From the NCBI GenBank assembly GCA_015057205.1, contig SVEW01000055.1, positions 1 through 14,409 of the forward strand: a stretch of 14,409 bases of DNA, in the 5' to 3' direction. A program made the position numbers and the translations under genes. Below, piece by piece: positions 1 through 6,548 of this stretch. The notes under the pieces are model-generated. The model was not told the DNA's origin and did no database searches. It saw only the letters and a program-made list of their open reading frames with translations. The DNA is from Lachnospiraceae bacterium. GTDB taxonomy: Bacteria; Bacillota; Clostridia; Lachnospirales; Lachnospiraceae. Positions within the stretch are counted from its first letter, which is position 1. Every line of letters starts with the position of its first letter.

Positions 1-78
1 GTTCAGCTATACACTTCCCACTATCTGGGCGTGTTCGGGACTTTCACCCGTTAGAGCGCGCCCATGGCGCGCAAACAC
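1..78 (-). mobile_element. Group IIC (class C) intron, 5' end only (start of RNA domain I)
   Basis: Read on the minus strand from 78, the sequence starts GTGTTTGCGCGCC and forms a perfect 7-bp hairpin (GCGCGCC, loop ATG, GGCGCGC). It continues with TCTAACGGGTGAAAGTCCCG, containing the short GGG-TGAAAGT-CCC hairpin typical of group II intron domain I, then GAACACGCCC. The arrangement (GTGT start, CATGGG, TCTA, GGGTGA-AGTCCCGAAC) closely resembles my recollection of the 5' end of the Oceanobacillus iheyensis group IIC intron. Its position directly after the T-run of an intrinsic terminator is the known insertion preference of this class. The segment is visibly more GC-rich than the flanking genes, as expected of an imported element. 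The catalytic domains and any intron-encoded reverse transcriptase/maturase would lie beyond position 1, so completeness and activity cannot be judged. The exact 5' boundary is uncertain by a few bases: the fifth base departs from the GUGYG consensus. Confidence 0.8.
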
Positions 79-107
79 AAAAGGGCTATCGCCTCAAACG
101 ATAGCCC
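79..107 (-). terminator. Intrinsic terminator of the flgB-flgE operon
   Basis: On the minus strand a perfect 9-bp stem (GGGCTATCG / CGATAGCCC) with a 7-nt loop TTTGAGG is followed by TTTT. The hairpin starts 21 nt after the flgE stop codon. The T-run is only four long before the sequence changes into the group II intron, so the intron probably sits inside or right behind the original T-tract. Confidence 0.88.
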
Positions 108-128
108 TCCTCTTTATATTATGCTTCC

Positions 129-2282
129 TTATCTCTTCAAATTAATCAATTCTTCCAAAAGTGTATCAGAAGTGGTGATAATTCTGGAGTTTGCCTGGAA
201 TCCACGCTGGGTGGTAATCATATCCGTAAACTCATTACTAAGGTCAACGTTACTCATTTCAAGTGCACCGGTCGTCATGGATCCACCATCAGCACTGACT
301 TCTACACCAATACCATCGAATTCACCTGAGTTCAAGGTTGTATCATAGCAGTTCTCTCCAACCTTCTCAAGACCGGAAGCATTTGCAAAGTTAGCAACTG
401 CAATCTGTCCCAAAAGCACGGTATTACCGTTATCGTAAGAACCGAAAATCATACCTTCCTTATCAATGGAGATACCTGTCATGGAGCCCAACTTCTTTCC
501 TCCATGTTCTGTATTAATATCACCTTTCTCAAGGCCCATAGTAGACGAACCTTTGTTGTTATAATTTGTAACCTGTGTAAAATCGATATCAATATTTTCA
601 AAATTTCCACCCAGATTCTTCAATGACAACGTAACGGAATCTGCATTACCAATACTTACAAACTTACCATCATCTGGATTAAACTTCAACTGATTGTAAT
701 AGGAAGTTCCTTTAATACCAAGGGTATATACCTCTTTCAAATCTTTTTCAAATTTATCAAGCGTAATCGAATTACTTGCAATATCTTCAAAAGCCTTGGT
801 AATAGAATCGGAATCCGGAGCATTTGTTTTAAACATCTTAGGATCTTTAAAGTAGTTTCCTAAATCCTTTAACTCCAAATCCGCTTTTAATACCGTTTCA
901 CCTTCCATTACAGTATATTTATAACCAGAAGTTGCATCTCCCGTCTGAACCAAACGATATGGTGATACGGAAGTAAACTTATATCCATTTGACAATGTTA
1001 ACTCATCATAATAGGTAGTTTTATTGCTAACTCTGGAATTTCCATCAATAAAAATATTGTTATCTATTCCGGCAAAATTATTCTGAAGCAATTGTCTTAA
1101 TCTTAATTTTTCAGAGCTAACATTCTGCTCATATTCATCCGTTTTGCATCCAAGAGCAACATAGGTCATCTTGGTAACCGGACCGGCAGGATCATCTTTT
1201 TCCGGAATACCTACATACAGCTTACCATCTGCATCTGCATAATAATAACCACTATCTACCATTTTTCCGTTAGACTGGTTCGTAATGAAGAATGGAAGTA
1301 CAACCTTGTCCGCTACTTCGTTGCCATCGTCTCCAATCACTTTAATCTCAGGTGCTGCAGTCTGAGTGGTGTCATTATACAAAGTATTAAAAAATTCTTT
1401 GTATACTGCGTCTGCCTGTCCATCAGTAAACTTCAACTCGCCGGAGGTAGCATCTTTTTCAATTGCTGGACCATGGAAATCACGTCCGGCCAATAATGCT
1501 CCCTGATCGACTGCATTTGGATCAGCCACACCAAACAAATCACCGGTAGTAACATTACCTGTAATAACTGTTTGTGAGTTACTATCCAAAATATCTGTCA
1601 ATGCAACTTTATAAGTACCTTTTGTATCTGTATCCTGCACCTTAAACTTCGCTGTATACTGATAACCCAATGCATCAAAGAAGTTCAGGTTCATAATGTA
1701 TCCGGCATCCGTCTTGGTTGCTTTTGCGTTGGCATCAAGCACTCCCGTTGCAACTGCTTTCGTAGTAGCTTCCGGTGCAGATGTCATATTACTTGCCTGC
1801 ATTACACGAAGGGCTGATACGGTATCTTTCTTAATAATTCCGGTTTCTTTATCAACCTGCCAACCCATTACATTGTAACCTGTAGAGGTCATAGCAAGGT
1901 TTCCTGCTGCGTCAACGTAGAAAGAACCTGCTCTGGTGAAAAGATTCTTGGTTCCATCGTTTACTACGAAGAAGCTGTTTCCATTAATTTTAATATCAAA
2001 AGCGCCACCGGTTGTCTGGGTAGCACCCTGTTGTTTAATATTGGTCATTGTGGATGCCATGGCAACACCAAGACCAATCTGTTTTGCGTTCACACCACCA
2101 ACGCCGGTAGAAGCACTTGGGCCACTGGCACTCTGGGTGGTCTGATAATAAATCTCATTGAAGGTTACAGATGTTGATTTAAATGCTACGGTATTAACGT
2201 TTGCGATGTTATTACCAATAACATCCATCTTTGTCTGGTGTGTTTTTAAACCTGCAACACCAGAATATAATGATCTCATCAT
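129..2282 (-). CDS. flgE: Flagellar hook protein FlgE (long form, 717 aa)
   Basis: Structural subunit of the hook, the flexible joint between rod and filament, exported through the flagellar type III apparatus. The N-terminus (MMRSLYSGVAGLKTHQTKMD, then GNNIANVNT and FKS) is the conserved D0 helix and flagellar rod/hook motif. A second conserved block with GNSFFVV and LFTRAGSF lies near residues 100-120. The C-terminus (about 674-717: LEMSNVDLSNEF, MITTQRGFQANSRIITTSD) is the paired D0 helix. The roughly 500 residues between form variable surface domains and make it much longer than the well-known Salmonella (about 400 aa) or Bacillus (about 260 aa) hook proteins. Two cysteines are present, C379 and C645. 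The SD TAAGGAGG (2292-2299) lies 9 nt before the first ATG, which favours it over the adjacent second ATG. It is the last gene of the operon, 83 nt after the TIGR02530 gene and just before the terminator. Confidence 0.97.
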   Translation of the reverse strand: MMRSLYSGVAGLKTHQTKMDVIGNNIANVNTVAFKSTSVTFNEIYYQTTQSASGPSASTGVGGVNAKQIGLGVAMASTMTNIKQQGATQTTGGAFDIKINGNSFFVVNDGTKNLFTRAGSFYVDAAGNLAMTSTGYNVMGWQVDKETGIIKKDTVSALRVMQASNMTSAPEATTKAVATGVLDANAKATKTDAGYIMNLNFFDALGYQYTAKFKVQDTDTKGTYKVALTDILDSNSQTVITGNVTTGDLFGVADPNAVDQGALLAGRDFHGPAIEKDATSGELKFTDGQADAVYKEFFNTLYNDTTQTAAPEIKVIGDDGNEVADKVVLPFFITNQSNGKMVDSGYYYADADGKLYVGIPEKDDPAGPVTKMTYVALGCKTDEYEQNVSSEKLRLRQLLQNNFAGIDNNIFIDGNSRVSNKTTYYDELTLSNGYKFTSVSPYRLVQTGDATSGYKYTVMEGETVLKADLELKDLGNYFKDPKMFKTNAPDSDSITKAFEDIASNSITLDKFEKDLKEVYTLGIKGTSYYNQLKFNPDDGKFVSIGNADSVTLSLKNLGGNFENIDIDFTQVTNYNNKGSSTMGLEKGDINTEHGGKKLGSMTGISIDKEGMIFGSYDNGNTVLLGQIAVANFANASGLEKVGENCYDTTLNSGEFDGIGVEVSADGGSMTTGALEMSNVDLSNEFTDMITTQRGFQANSRIITTSDTLLEELINLKR

Positions 2283-2365
2283 AGGTCATTTCCTCCTTAC
2301 GGATGGAGCAAGTCCACTCCCTCATCTGTCAGTCAGAGGGAATATAACTTCCTTGTAAGGTCCAG
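2283..2365 (-). promoter_or_regulatory. Structured 83-nt leader between the TIGR02530 gene and flgE
   Basis: This is the longest gap inside the operon. On the minus strand it can form GGAG-TGGACTTG-CTCC (2305-2320) and CCCTC-12 nt-GAGGG (2319-2340); these overlap by two bases and so compete. There is also a small CCTT/AAGG hairpin near 2351-2360. Neither of the first two is followed by a T-run, so they are unlikely to be terminators. Several GGA triplets occur, including one in an 8-nt loop and one in the SD of flgE. This fits a translational control or mRNA-processing site, possibly CsrA-type, but no function is shown by the sequence alone. Confidence 0.4.
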
Positions 2366-2770
2366 CTACATAATGACTGCCCCATCGATATTTGTATAAA
2401 CATTTTCTTTGGAATCTGTAGAATCCATTGCTGTAATTACCGTATTATTTGGTACATTTACGATAAAAGCTAACGAATCTACCATAACTAAAGACTCTTT
2501 GATTCCTTTCTCCGATGCCTTCATTGCGCCTGAATGCAAGCGTGTTAATTGTTCCTGGGATAAAGTGATATTCCTGTCACTCAATCGGTTCTCAGCATGT
2601 TTGGAAAATTTCAGTTCTCCGGAAGGATTCGTTTTTTGTTTTAAAATCTCTTCGAAGGACAATCCATTAAATGTCTGAGGACTCATTCCCACTCTGGATT
2701 GCTGATTCAGGTATTGATCAGTTACCTGTTCAATGGAGGCAAATTGGTTTTTAATTTTATCAATACCCAT
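2366..2770 (-). CDS. Flagellar operon protein, TIGR02530 family (134 aa)
   Basis: A small cytoplasmic-looking protein without signal peptide or membrane segment, recognised as the TIGR02530 family of flagellar-operon proteins found between flgD and flgE in many Firmicutes. The function of the family is not established; its fixed position suggests a role in hook assembly or export. Visible features are SFEEILKQ (38-45), FSKHAENRLSDRNITL (55-70), a hydrophobic strand pair near 94-114 (SLVMVDSLAFIVNV, then VITAMD) and the conserved tail NIDGAVIM (127-134). The SD AAAGGAG overlaps the flgD stop codon (TAAAGGAG), with 11 nt between stop and start, so translation is probably coupled to flgD. Confidence 0.9.
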   Translation of the reverse strand: MGIDKIKNQFASIEQVTDQYLNQQSRVGMSPQTFNGLSFEEILKQKTNPSGELKFSKHAENRLSDRNITLSQEQLTRLHSGAMKASEKGIKESLVMVDSLAFIVNVPNNTVITAMDSTDSKENVYTNIDGAVIM

Positions 2771-2781
2771 AATTCGCTCCT

Positions 2782-3531
2782 TTACGGTGTATCCGAACTT
2801 CCATTTTCGGTACTACCGGTTTGTTCTGTGTTTCCGTTCCCCTGTTCATCATTTGCACCATCCTCGGTACTACTATCTGTATCGGGTTCCGGCTCAATTT
2901 CCTTAAGTCTGGTTTCATATGCTTTCATAATGTTCACTAAATCTTCTTTTATGAAACCTTTTTCATACTCTGATAAATCATCGTAAAACTTTCTTAACGA
3001 AACAACAAGGTTTAAATCCTTATTATAGTCAAGTGATTTAACTGGCGGCATTTTATCAAGCAGGCCTTCAAAATCTTTTGCTTTCTGTACAGCATCCATG
3101 TAAGTCGGATCCACTACAGTATCAAGGTCTTCAATGTTATAAAGTTCGTTATTAACGGATAAGAACGTCTTTCCATTCTCAACGTACATATAATCTACCA
3201 TGCCACTAAAATAATTGGTTTCTCCGGTAATGTTATTGGTACTTTTCATAATTACCTGTTTACCAACCAATTGTGATGCTTCCATCTGCTGCATACTGGT
3301 CTGCATTGCAGTTCCCTGCTCAATTTGGGTAAACGTAGCATACTGCGAAATCCACTCAGTGTTAGAAGTCGGCTCTAATGGATCCTGAAACTTCATTTCT
3401 GCAACTAACAACTGCAAAAACATATCCTGATCAACGCCACCATTAGTGCTTTTCTTAATTTCCTGTTTCTCGCTATCTTTTACACCGTTGTTAACAATTT
3501 TACCCTGATCAACGATTGCGGTAATTGCCAT
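2782..3531 (-). CDS. flgD: Hook-capping protein FlgD (basal-body rod modification protein)
   Basis: FlgD forms the cap under which FlgE subunits assemble and is then discarded. The diagnostic N-terminal block is at residues 36-71 (DMFLQLLVAEMKFQDPLEP, then NTEWISQYATFTQIEQ), followed by ASQLVGKQV (85-93) and a short beta-rich segment to about 140. Residues 145-215 look helical and charged, and 216-249 are a low-complexity tail of E, D, S, T, G and N that is probably disordered. At 249 aa it is longer than the short Bacillus form. It lacks an obvious match to the C-terminal Ig-like half known from enterobacterial FlgD. SD AGAAAGGAG directly follows the fliK stop codon, 14 nt before ATG. Confidence 0.95.
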   Translation of the reverse strand: MAITAIVDQGKIVNNGVKDSEKQEIKKSTNGGVDQDMFLQLLVAEMKFQDPLEPTSNTEWISQYATFTQIEQGTAMQTSMQQMEASQLVGKQVIMKSTNNITGETNYFSGMVDYMYVENGKTFLSVNNELYNIEDLDTVVDPTYMDAVQKAKDFEGLLDKMPPVKSLDYNKDLNLVVSLRKFYDDLSEYEKGFIKEDLVNIMKAYETRLKEIEPEPDTDSSTEDGANDEQGNGNTEQTGSTENGSSDTP

Positions 3532-3545
3532 AGCTTTTCTCCTTT

Positions 3546-5183
3546 CTATACGCTGATATTAAGCGTATTACCATTGTCTTTCATCATCTTCGCTACAACC
3601 ATTTCTTCTTCCGTCATTAGACCTTCTATGTCCTCCAAGGTCATTTCATTCAAGTTCAGGTTCAAGCGTCGATTCTGTTTCTGCATTTCACGCTGAAGCT
3701 GTTCTTGTTCCTTGCTTCCGTCTTCCTGCAGATTTTCTTCGAAGCCATGCGACTCAACCGTAACTTCAACTGCATTTACCTTAATTCCCTGAGATTCCAG
3801 ATTATCCTTTAATTGTACCAGATTCGATTCCATTGCTTCCTTGGCAGCCTCTGTCTGTGTTGCAATTCTTGCAGTAATTTCACCCTGATTAGAAACAACT
3901 TCTACAAGCACTTTTCCCAAATTCGCGGGTGTAAGCTGCATTTCAATAGATGAAAGTTCTGTTCCTGCAGATTGCATCCGAATGTAATTGGTTACTTCCG
4001 TTACAAGATTCTGCAAATCCACAACACGAACGCTCTGCTCTGTCACGGTGGTTCCTTCCGGTGTGACGACGGTCTGTGTCTCGACTCTGGTGGTCTCTAC
4101 CTGCGCATGCTCCATTGGCTTATGCTCGAATCCGTTTTCTTTTTCCGGCTTCTTTTCAAAAAGCTTCGCCAAACGGTCATTCTCGGCACCTTCCTCAGTT
4201 TCTTCGCCTGAGGTCTGCTCCTGTGGTGTACTTACCACCTGTGCAACTTCTTCCGTAACTTCTTCCGGATTCATCACCACATCTTCTGTGTTCACGGTAG
4301 TCTGCTGTGGTTCTGCTGTTTTCACAACCTCCACCTGAACTGCCTGGGTCTGAGGTTCTGCCTCTGCAACAACGTTTTGCTGTGGTTCTTCACCAGTCAT
4401 CTGCTGCGTTGCTACTTTCTGTACCTGTGCCTGTTCATCAGCGACTTCCACAACCTCCACCTCTTGGGCTACTTCTAATTTCGCTTCCGGTGGCAGTTCC
4501 AAAGCGTTCTGCTCTACTACCTCTTGTGCAGGGAACAAAAGCTCCGGACGTTTCTGTCCTACATTCTGCAGAATGTACTCAAACTGAGAAACATCAATTC
4601 CCGCTTCCTCCAAAACAACTTGGGTGTTCTCCTTCACGACATCCACGAGATTCATGAAATCCGCATCCATAATGACATCTTCCACAGCCATCTGTGGCTT
4701 AAAGTAAACAAAAAGTTTCGCCATATTGGACGGATCCAACAAGTCTGTCACATTCAGTCCCAAACGCATTAAAGCCTCTTCTAATTCCTCCGGCTCAATG
4801 TTTAACTGCTCACAGACTGTTTCGCTGATTGCGGAATTGACACTCGCCATTACCTCGTCGATGTTTGCCGGCAACTCCTCTGCTTTCAGTTTGGCCTTTT
4901 CCATCTTTTGTTCAATTTTGGCTTTGGCCCCCTGCGATACAGTAGTTGTTGTACTGTTCCGTAATCCGACATTTCTTTGAAGAGCCGGTCTTTCGAGCTC
5001 CGGAAACGACATGGCATCTTTACCGCTTTCTTTTCGCTGCTTAAAACTGCTTCCTGCACTGTTTAGCACACGATTAAATTCCGGTAACGTTGCTCCAACC
5101 GCTTCACTCGAACTTGTGGCAATGTCGGTTTTATTCACATTTCCAATAAGAGATGAGAATAATTGGATTTTAGAATCGGTCAT
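3546..5183 (-). CDS. fliK: Flagellar hook-length control protein FliK
   Basis: FliK is the secreted molecular ruler that stops hook growth and switches export specificity through FlhB. The C-terminal Flg_hook domain lies at about 405-485 (ELSSIEMQLTPANLGKVLVE, then GEITARIATQTEAAKEAMESN and LKDNLESQGIKVNAVEVTVE) and is the clearest family signature. Residues about 110-210 form a separate helical domain with LGLNVTDLLDPSNMAKL. Residues about 215-385 are low-complexity, dominated by V, E, Q, T and A, as expected for the ruler linker. The last 60 residues are E/Q/N/M-rich. The SD AAAGGAGG is 7 nt before ATG. It follows ylxF after 43 nt and precedes flgD. Length (545 aa) is within the broad range of the family. 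Confidence 0.93.
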   Translation of the reverse strand: MTDSKIQLFSSLIGNVNKTDIATSSSEAVGATLPEFNRVLNSAGSSFKQRKESGKDAMSFPELERPALQRNVGLRNSTTTTVSQGAKAKIEQKMEKAKLKAEELPANIDEVMASVNSAISETVCEQLNIEPEELEEALMRLGLNVTDLLDPSNMAKLFVYFKPQMAVEDVIMDADFMNLVDVVKENTQVVLEEAGIDVSQFEYILQNVGQKRPELLFPAQEVVEQNALELPPEAKLEVAQEVEVVEVADEQAQVQKVATQQMTGEEPQQNVVAEAEPQTQAVQVEVVKTAEPQQTTVNTEDVVMNPEEVTEEVAQVVSTPQEQTSGEETEEGAENDRLAKLFEKKPEKENGFEHKPMEHAQVETTRVETQTVVTPEGTTVTEQSVRVVDLQNLVTEVTNYIRMQSAGTELSSIEMQLTPANLGKVLVEVVSNQGEITARIATQTEAAKEAMESNLVQLKDNLESQGIKVNAVEVTVESHGFEENLQEDGSKEQEQLQREMQKQNRRLNLNLNEMTLEDIEGLMTEEEMVVAKMMKDNGNTLNISV

Positions 5184-5226
5184 TCCTCGTCCTCCTTTCC
5201 ATATTCAATTGTCAAATATCTATATT

Positions 5227-6087
5227 CTACGGTTCCATGAGTTTGGTAAGCTTTGCCGCTATCTCCGCATCCATGGCCGCAAGAATATCACCTCTGGCAG
5301 CTGCCTTCATATTCTTAAGAATTTTAGCACAAAGCGGAAGATTGTCTGTCATCTTCTCCATAATCTGTGCTGCGGCAGCCGGTTTCATATTGGAGTATGC
5401 CTTTACGTAATCTGCCACATCTTCATCTTGCTGAATCTGGCTAATTACCTGTTTATATAGTTGTTCGGCATTCTCCGGATCAATGGACTCATAGTACGCC
5501 TTATATTCATTTATATCGGGCGCAGAATCCCCAAAAACAACCTCTTCATAGAATTTTGACTTTTGCTTTTCAAAATCTGCCTGTTGTTTTTCAAATACCT
5601 GCAAGCGAGCAACTTCATCTTGTAAATCCGAGATTGTTTCATCATTACTTCCGGAAGTTTTTTTCGCCTTTTCTAATTGTTTTTCCAATTTCTTAATCTG
5701 CTCAACAGCCTCTTCAATGGAACTGTAAGCATAAGGATCATTTTTCTTCGCCGGTTCATCCACTTCCGGCAAAATCTTATTAACATACGGAACGTCTTTT
5801 AATACAGGATACAATACGGAAGAGCCAAAACCGCCTACATCCCATTTAATTAAAAGCCCAAAAATGCCAAACCAAATCGCTATTATCAATATGGTAACAA
5901 GAACAATTACTATTTTGCCACCAACCGTGTCCTTTTGTTCCTCTTCACCATTCTCAGCAGCCTCCTTGGCCTCTTTTTTCTCTTTCTTTTTAAGCTCTTT
6001 TTCTTCTTTCTTACGTGCTTTTTCCGCTTTCTTTAATTCTTTAGGGTCTAATTCTTTTTCATCTTCTTCTGGTATCATGTCTGCCAT
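5227..6087 (-). CDS. ylxF: YlxF/MotE-family membrane-anchored flagellar protein
   Basis: This fits the YlxF position in Firmicute flagellar operons, between fliJ and fliK. Residues 1-55 are cytoplasmic and extremely rich in K and E (repeated KKEEK-type runs). Residues 58-80 form one strongly hydrophobic membrane segment (VIVLVTILIIAIWFGIFGLL). Residues about 120-183 are a predicted coiled coil (EEAVEQIKKLEKQLEKAKK, DLQDEVARLQVFEKQQ). Residues about 222-286 resemble the MgtE N-terminal domain shared with MotE (VKAYSNMKPAAAAQIMEKM, LKNMKAAARGDILAAMDAE). MotE proteins are export chaperones for motility proteins in some alphaproteobacteria; the exact role in Firmicutes is not settled. The SD-like AAGGCGG overlaps the fliJ stop (TATAAGGCGG), 12 nt separating the two genes. 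The gene symbol follows Bacillus usage. Confidence 0.82.
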   Translation of the reverse strand: MADMIPEEDEKELDPKELKKAEKARKKEEKELKKKEKKEAKEAAENGEEEQKDTVGGKIVIVLVTILIIAIWFGIFGLLIKWDVGGFGSSVLYPVLKDVPYVNKILPEVDEPAKKNDPYAYSSIEEAVEQIKKLEKQLEKAKKTSGSNDETISDLQDEVARLQVFEKQQADFEKQKSKFYEEVVFGDSAPDINEYKAYYESIDPENAEQLYKQVISQIQQDEDVADYVKAYSNMKPAAAAQIMEKMTDNLPLCAKILKNMKAAARGDILAAMDAEIAAKLTKLMEP

Positions 6088-6099
6088 ACTTCCACCGCC

Positions 6100-6537
6100 T
6101 TATACAGAATGTTTGTAACTAACCAATTGGTCAATTTCTTTGGATTCCTCCTGGGCAAGTTCCACCTTATACGCATCAAATGCCTTTTCTTTCATACGTT
6201 CCTGCGTTTTCCGGTCAATCATTGCCTGTGTCAAGCGGATACGCGCCGCTTCCACATTTTTTTCCGCCATATGTACCTGAAACATTTGGCTTCGCACCCG
6301 GGATTTCATAATATCTATTTCATGTTTCTTACTACGAACCGCCGGAATATCCAGCACATCACTCATAAGTTCCTTCAAGTCGCTCTCATAAGTATTCTGT
6401 TGCAAAATCAAACGCTCCAACAGATCCTGTTCTTCCTGCAACTTATTATTCGCCTCACGAAATGCTGCCTTTTGCTGGTCTTCTATCTTATATTGCAGAT
6501 TCAGAATACTTTGCATAGGATAAATAAACTTCTTCAT
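6100..6537 (-). CDS. fliJ: Flagellar export chaperone/ATPase stalk protein FliJ
   Basis: FliJ is a small cytoplasmic coiled-coil protein that inserts into the FliI hexamer and links it to the export gate protein FlhA. The 145-aa product is almost entirely helical and charged, starting MKKFIYPMQSILNLQYKIED, which is the usual FliJ opening (F-x-Y/F-x-L-x-S-I/L-L). Heptad-like repeats run to about residue 130. Length is typical. The SD TAAGGAGG includes the fliI stop codon TAA, with 11 nt between stop and start. Identification rests on position after fliI, size and the N-terminal pattern, since FliJ sequences diverge strongly. Confidence 0.92.
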   Translation of the reverse strand: MKKFIYPMQSILNLQYKIEDQQKAAFREANNKLQEEQDLLERLILQQNTYESDLKELMSDVLDIPAVRSKKHEIDIMKSRVRSQMFQVHMAEKNVEAARIRLTQAMIDRKTQERMKEKAFDAYKVELAQEESKEIDQLVSYKHSV

Positions 6538-6548
6538 TTACATCCTCC

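Noticed and set aside
1..78. Reading positions 1-78 as coding sequence or as a simple GC-rich repeat
   Set aside because: The minus-strand RNA hairpins and the terminator-linked position are better explained by a group IIC intron start.
2305..2340. Hairpins before flgE as an intrinsic terminator
   Set aside because: No T-run follows either stem, and the flgE SD lies directly downstream.
3972..4657. Several overlapping plus-strand open frames inside fliK
   Set aside because: They reflect the low-complexity V/E/Q coding of fliK, which lacks stops in the other frames.
5184..5226. TTGACA on the minus strand in the ylxF-fliK gap, a possible internal promoter
   Set aside because: It matches a -35 perfectly, but no -10 occurs at 16-18 nt; the following bases are the fliK SD.
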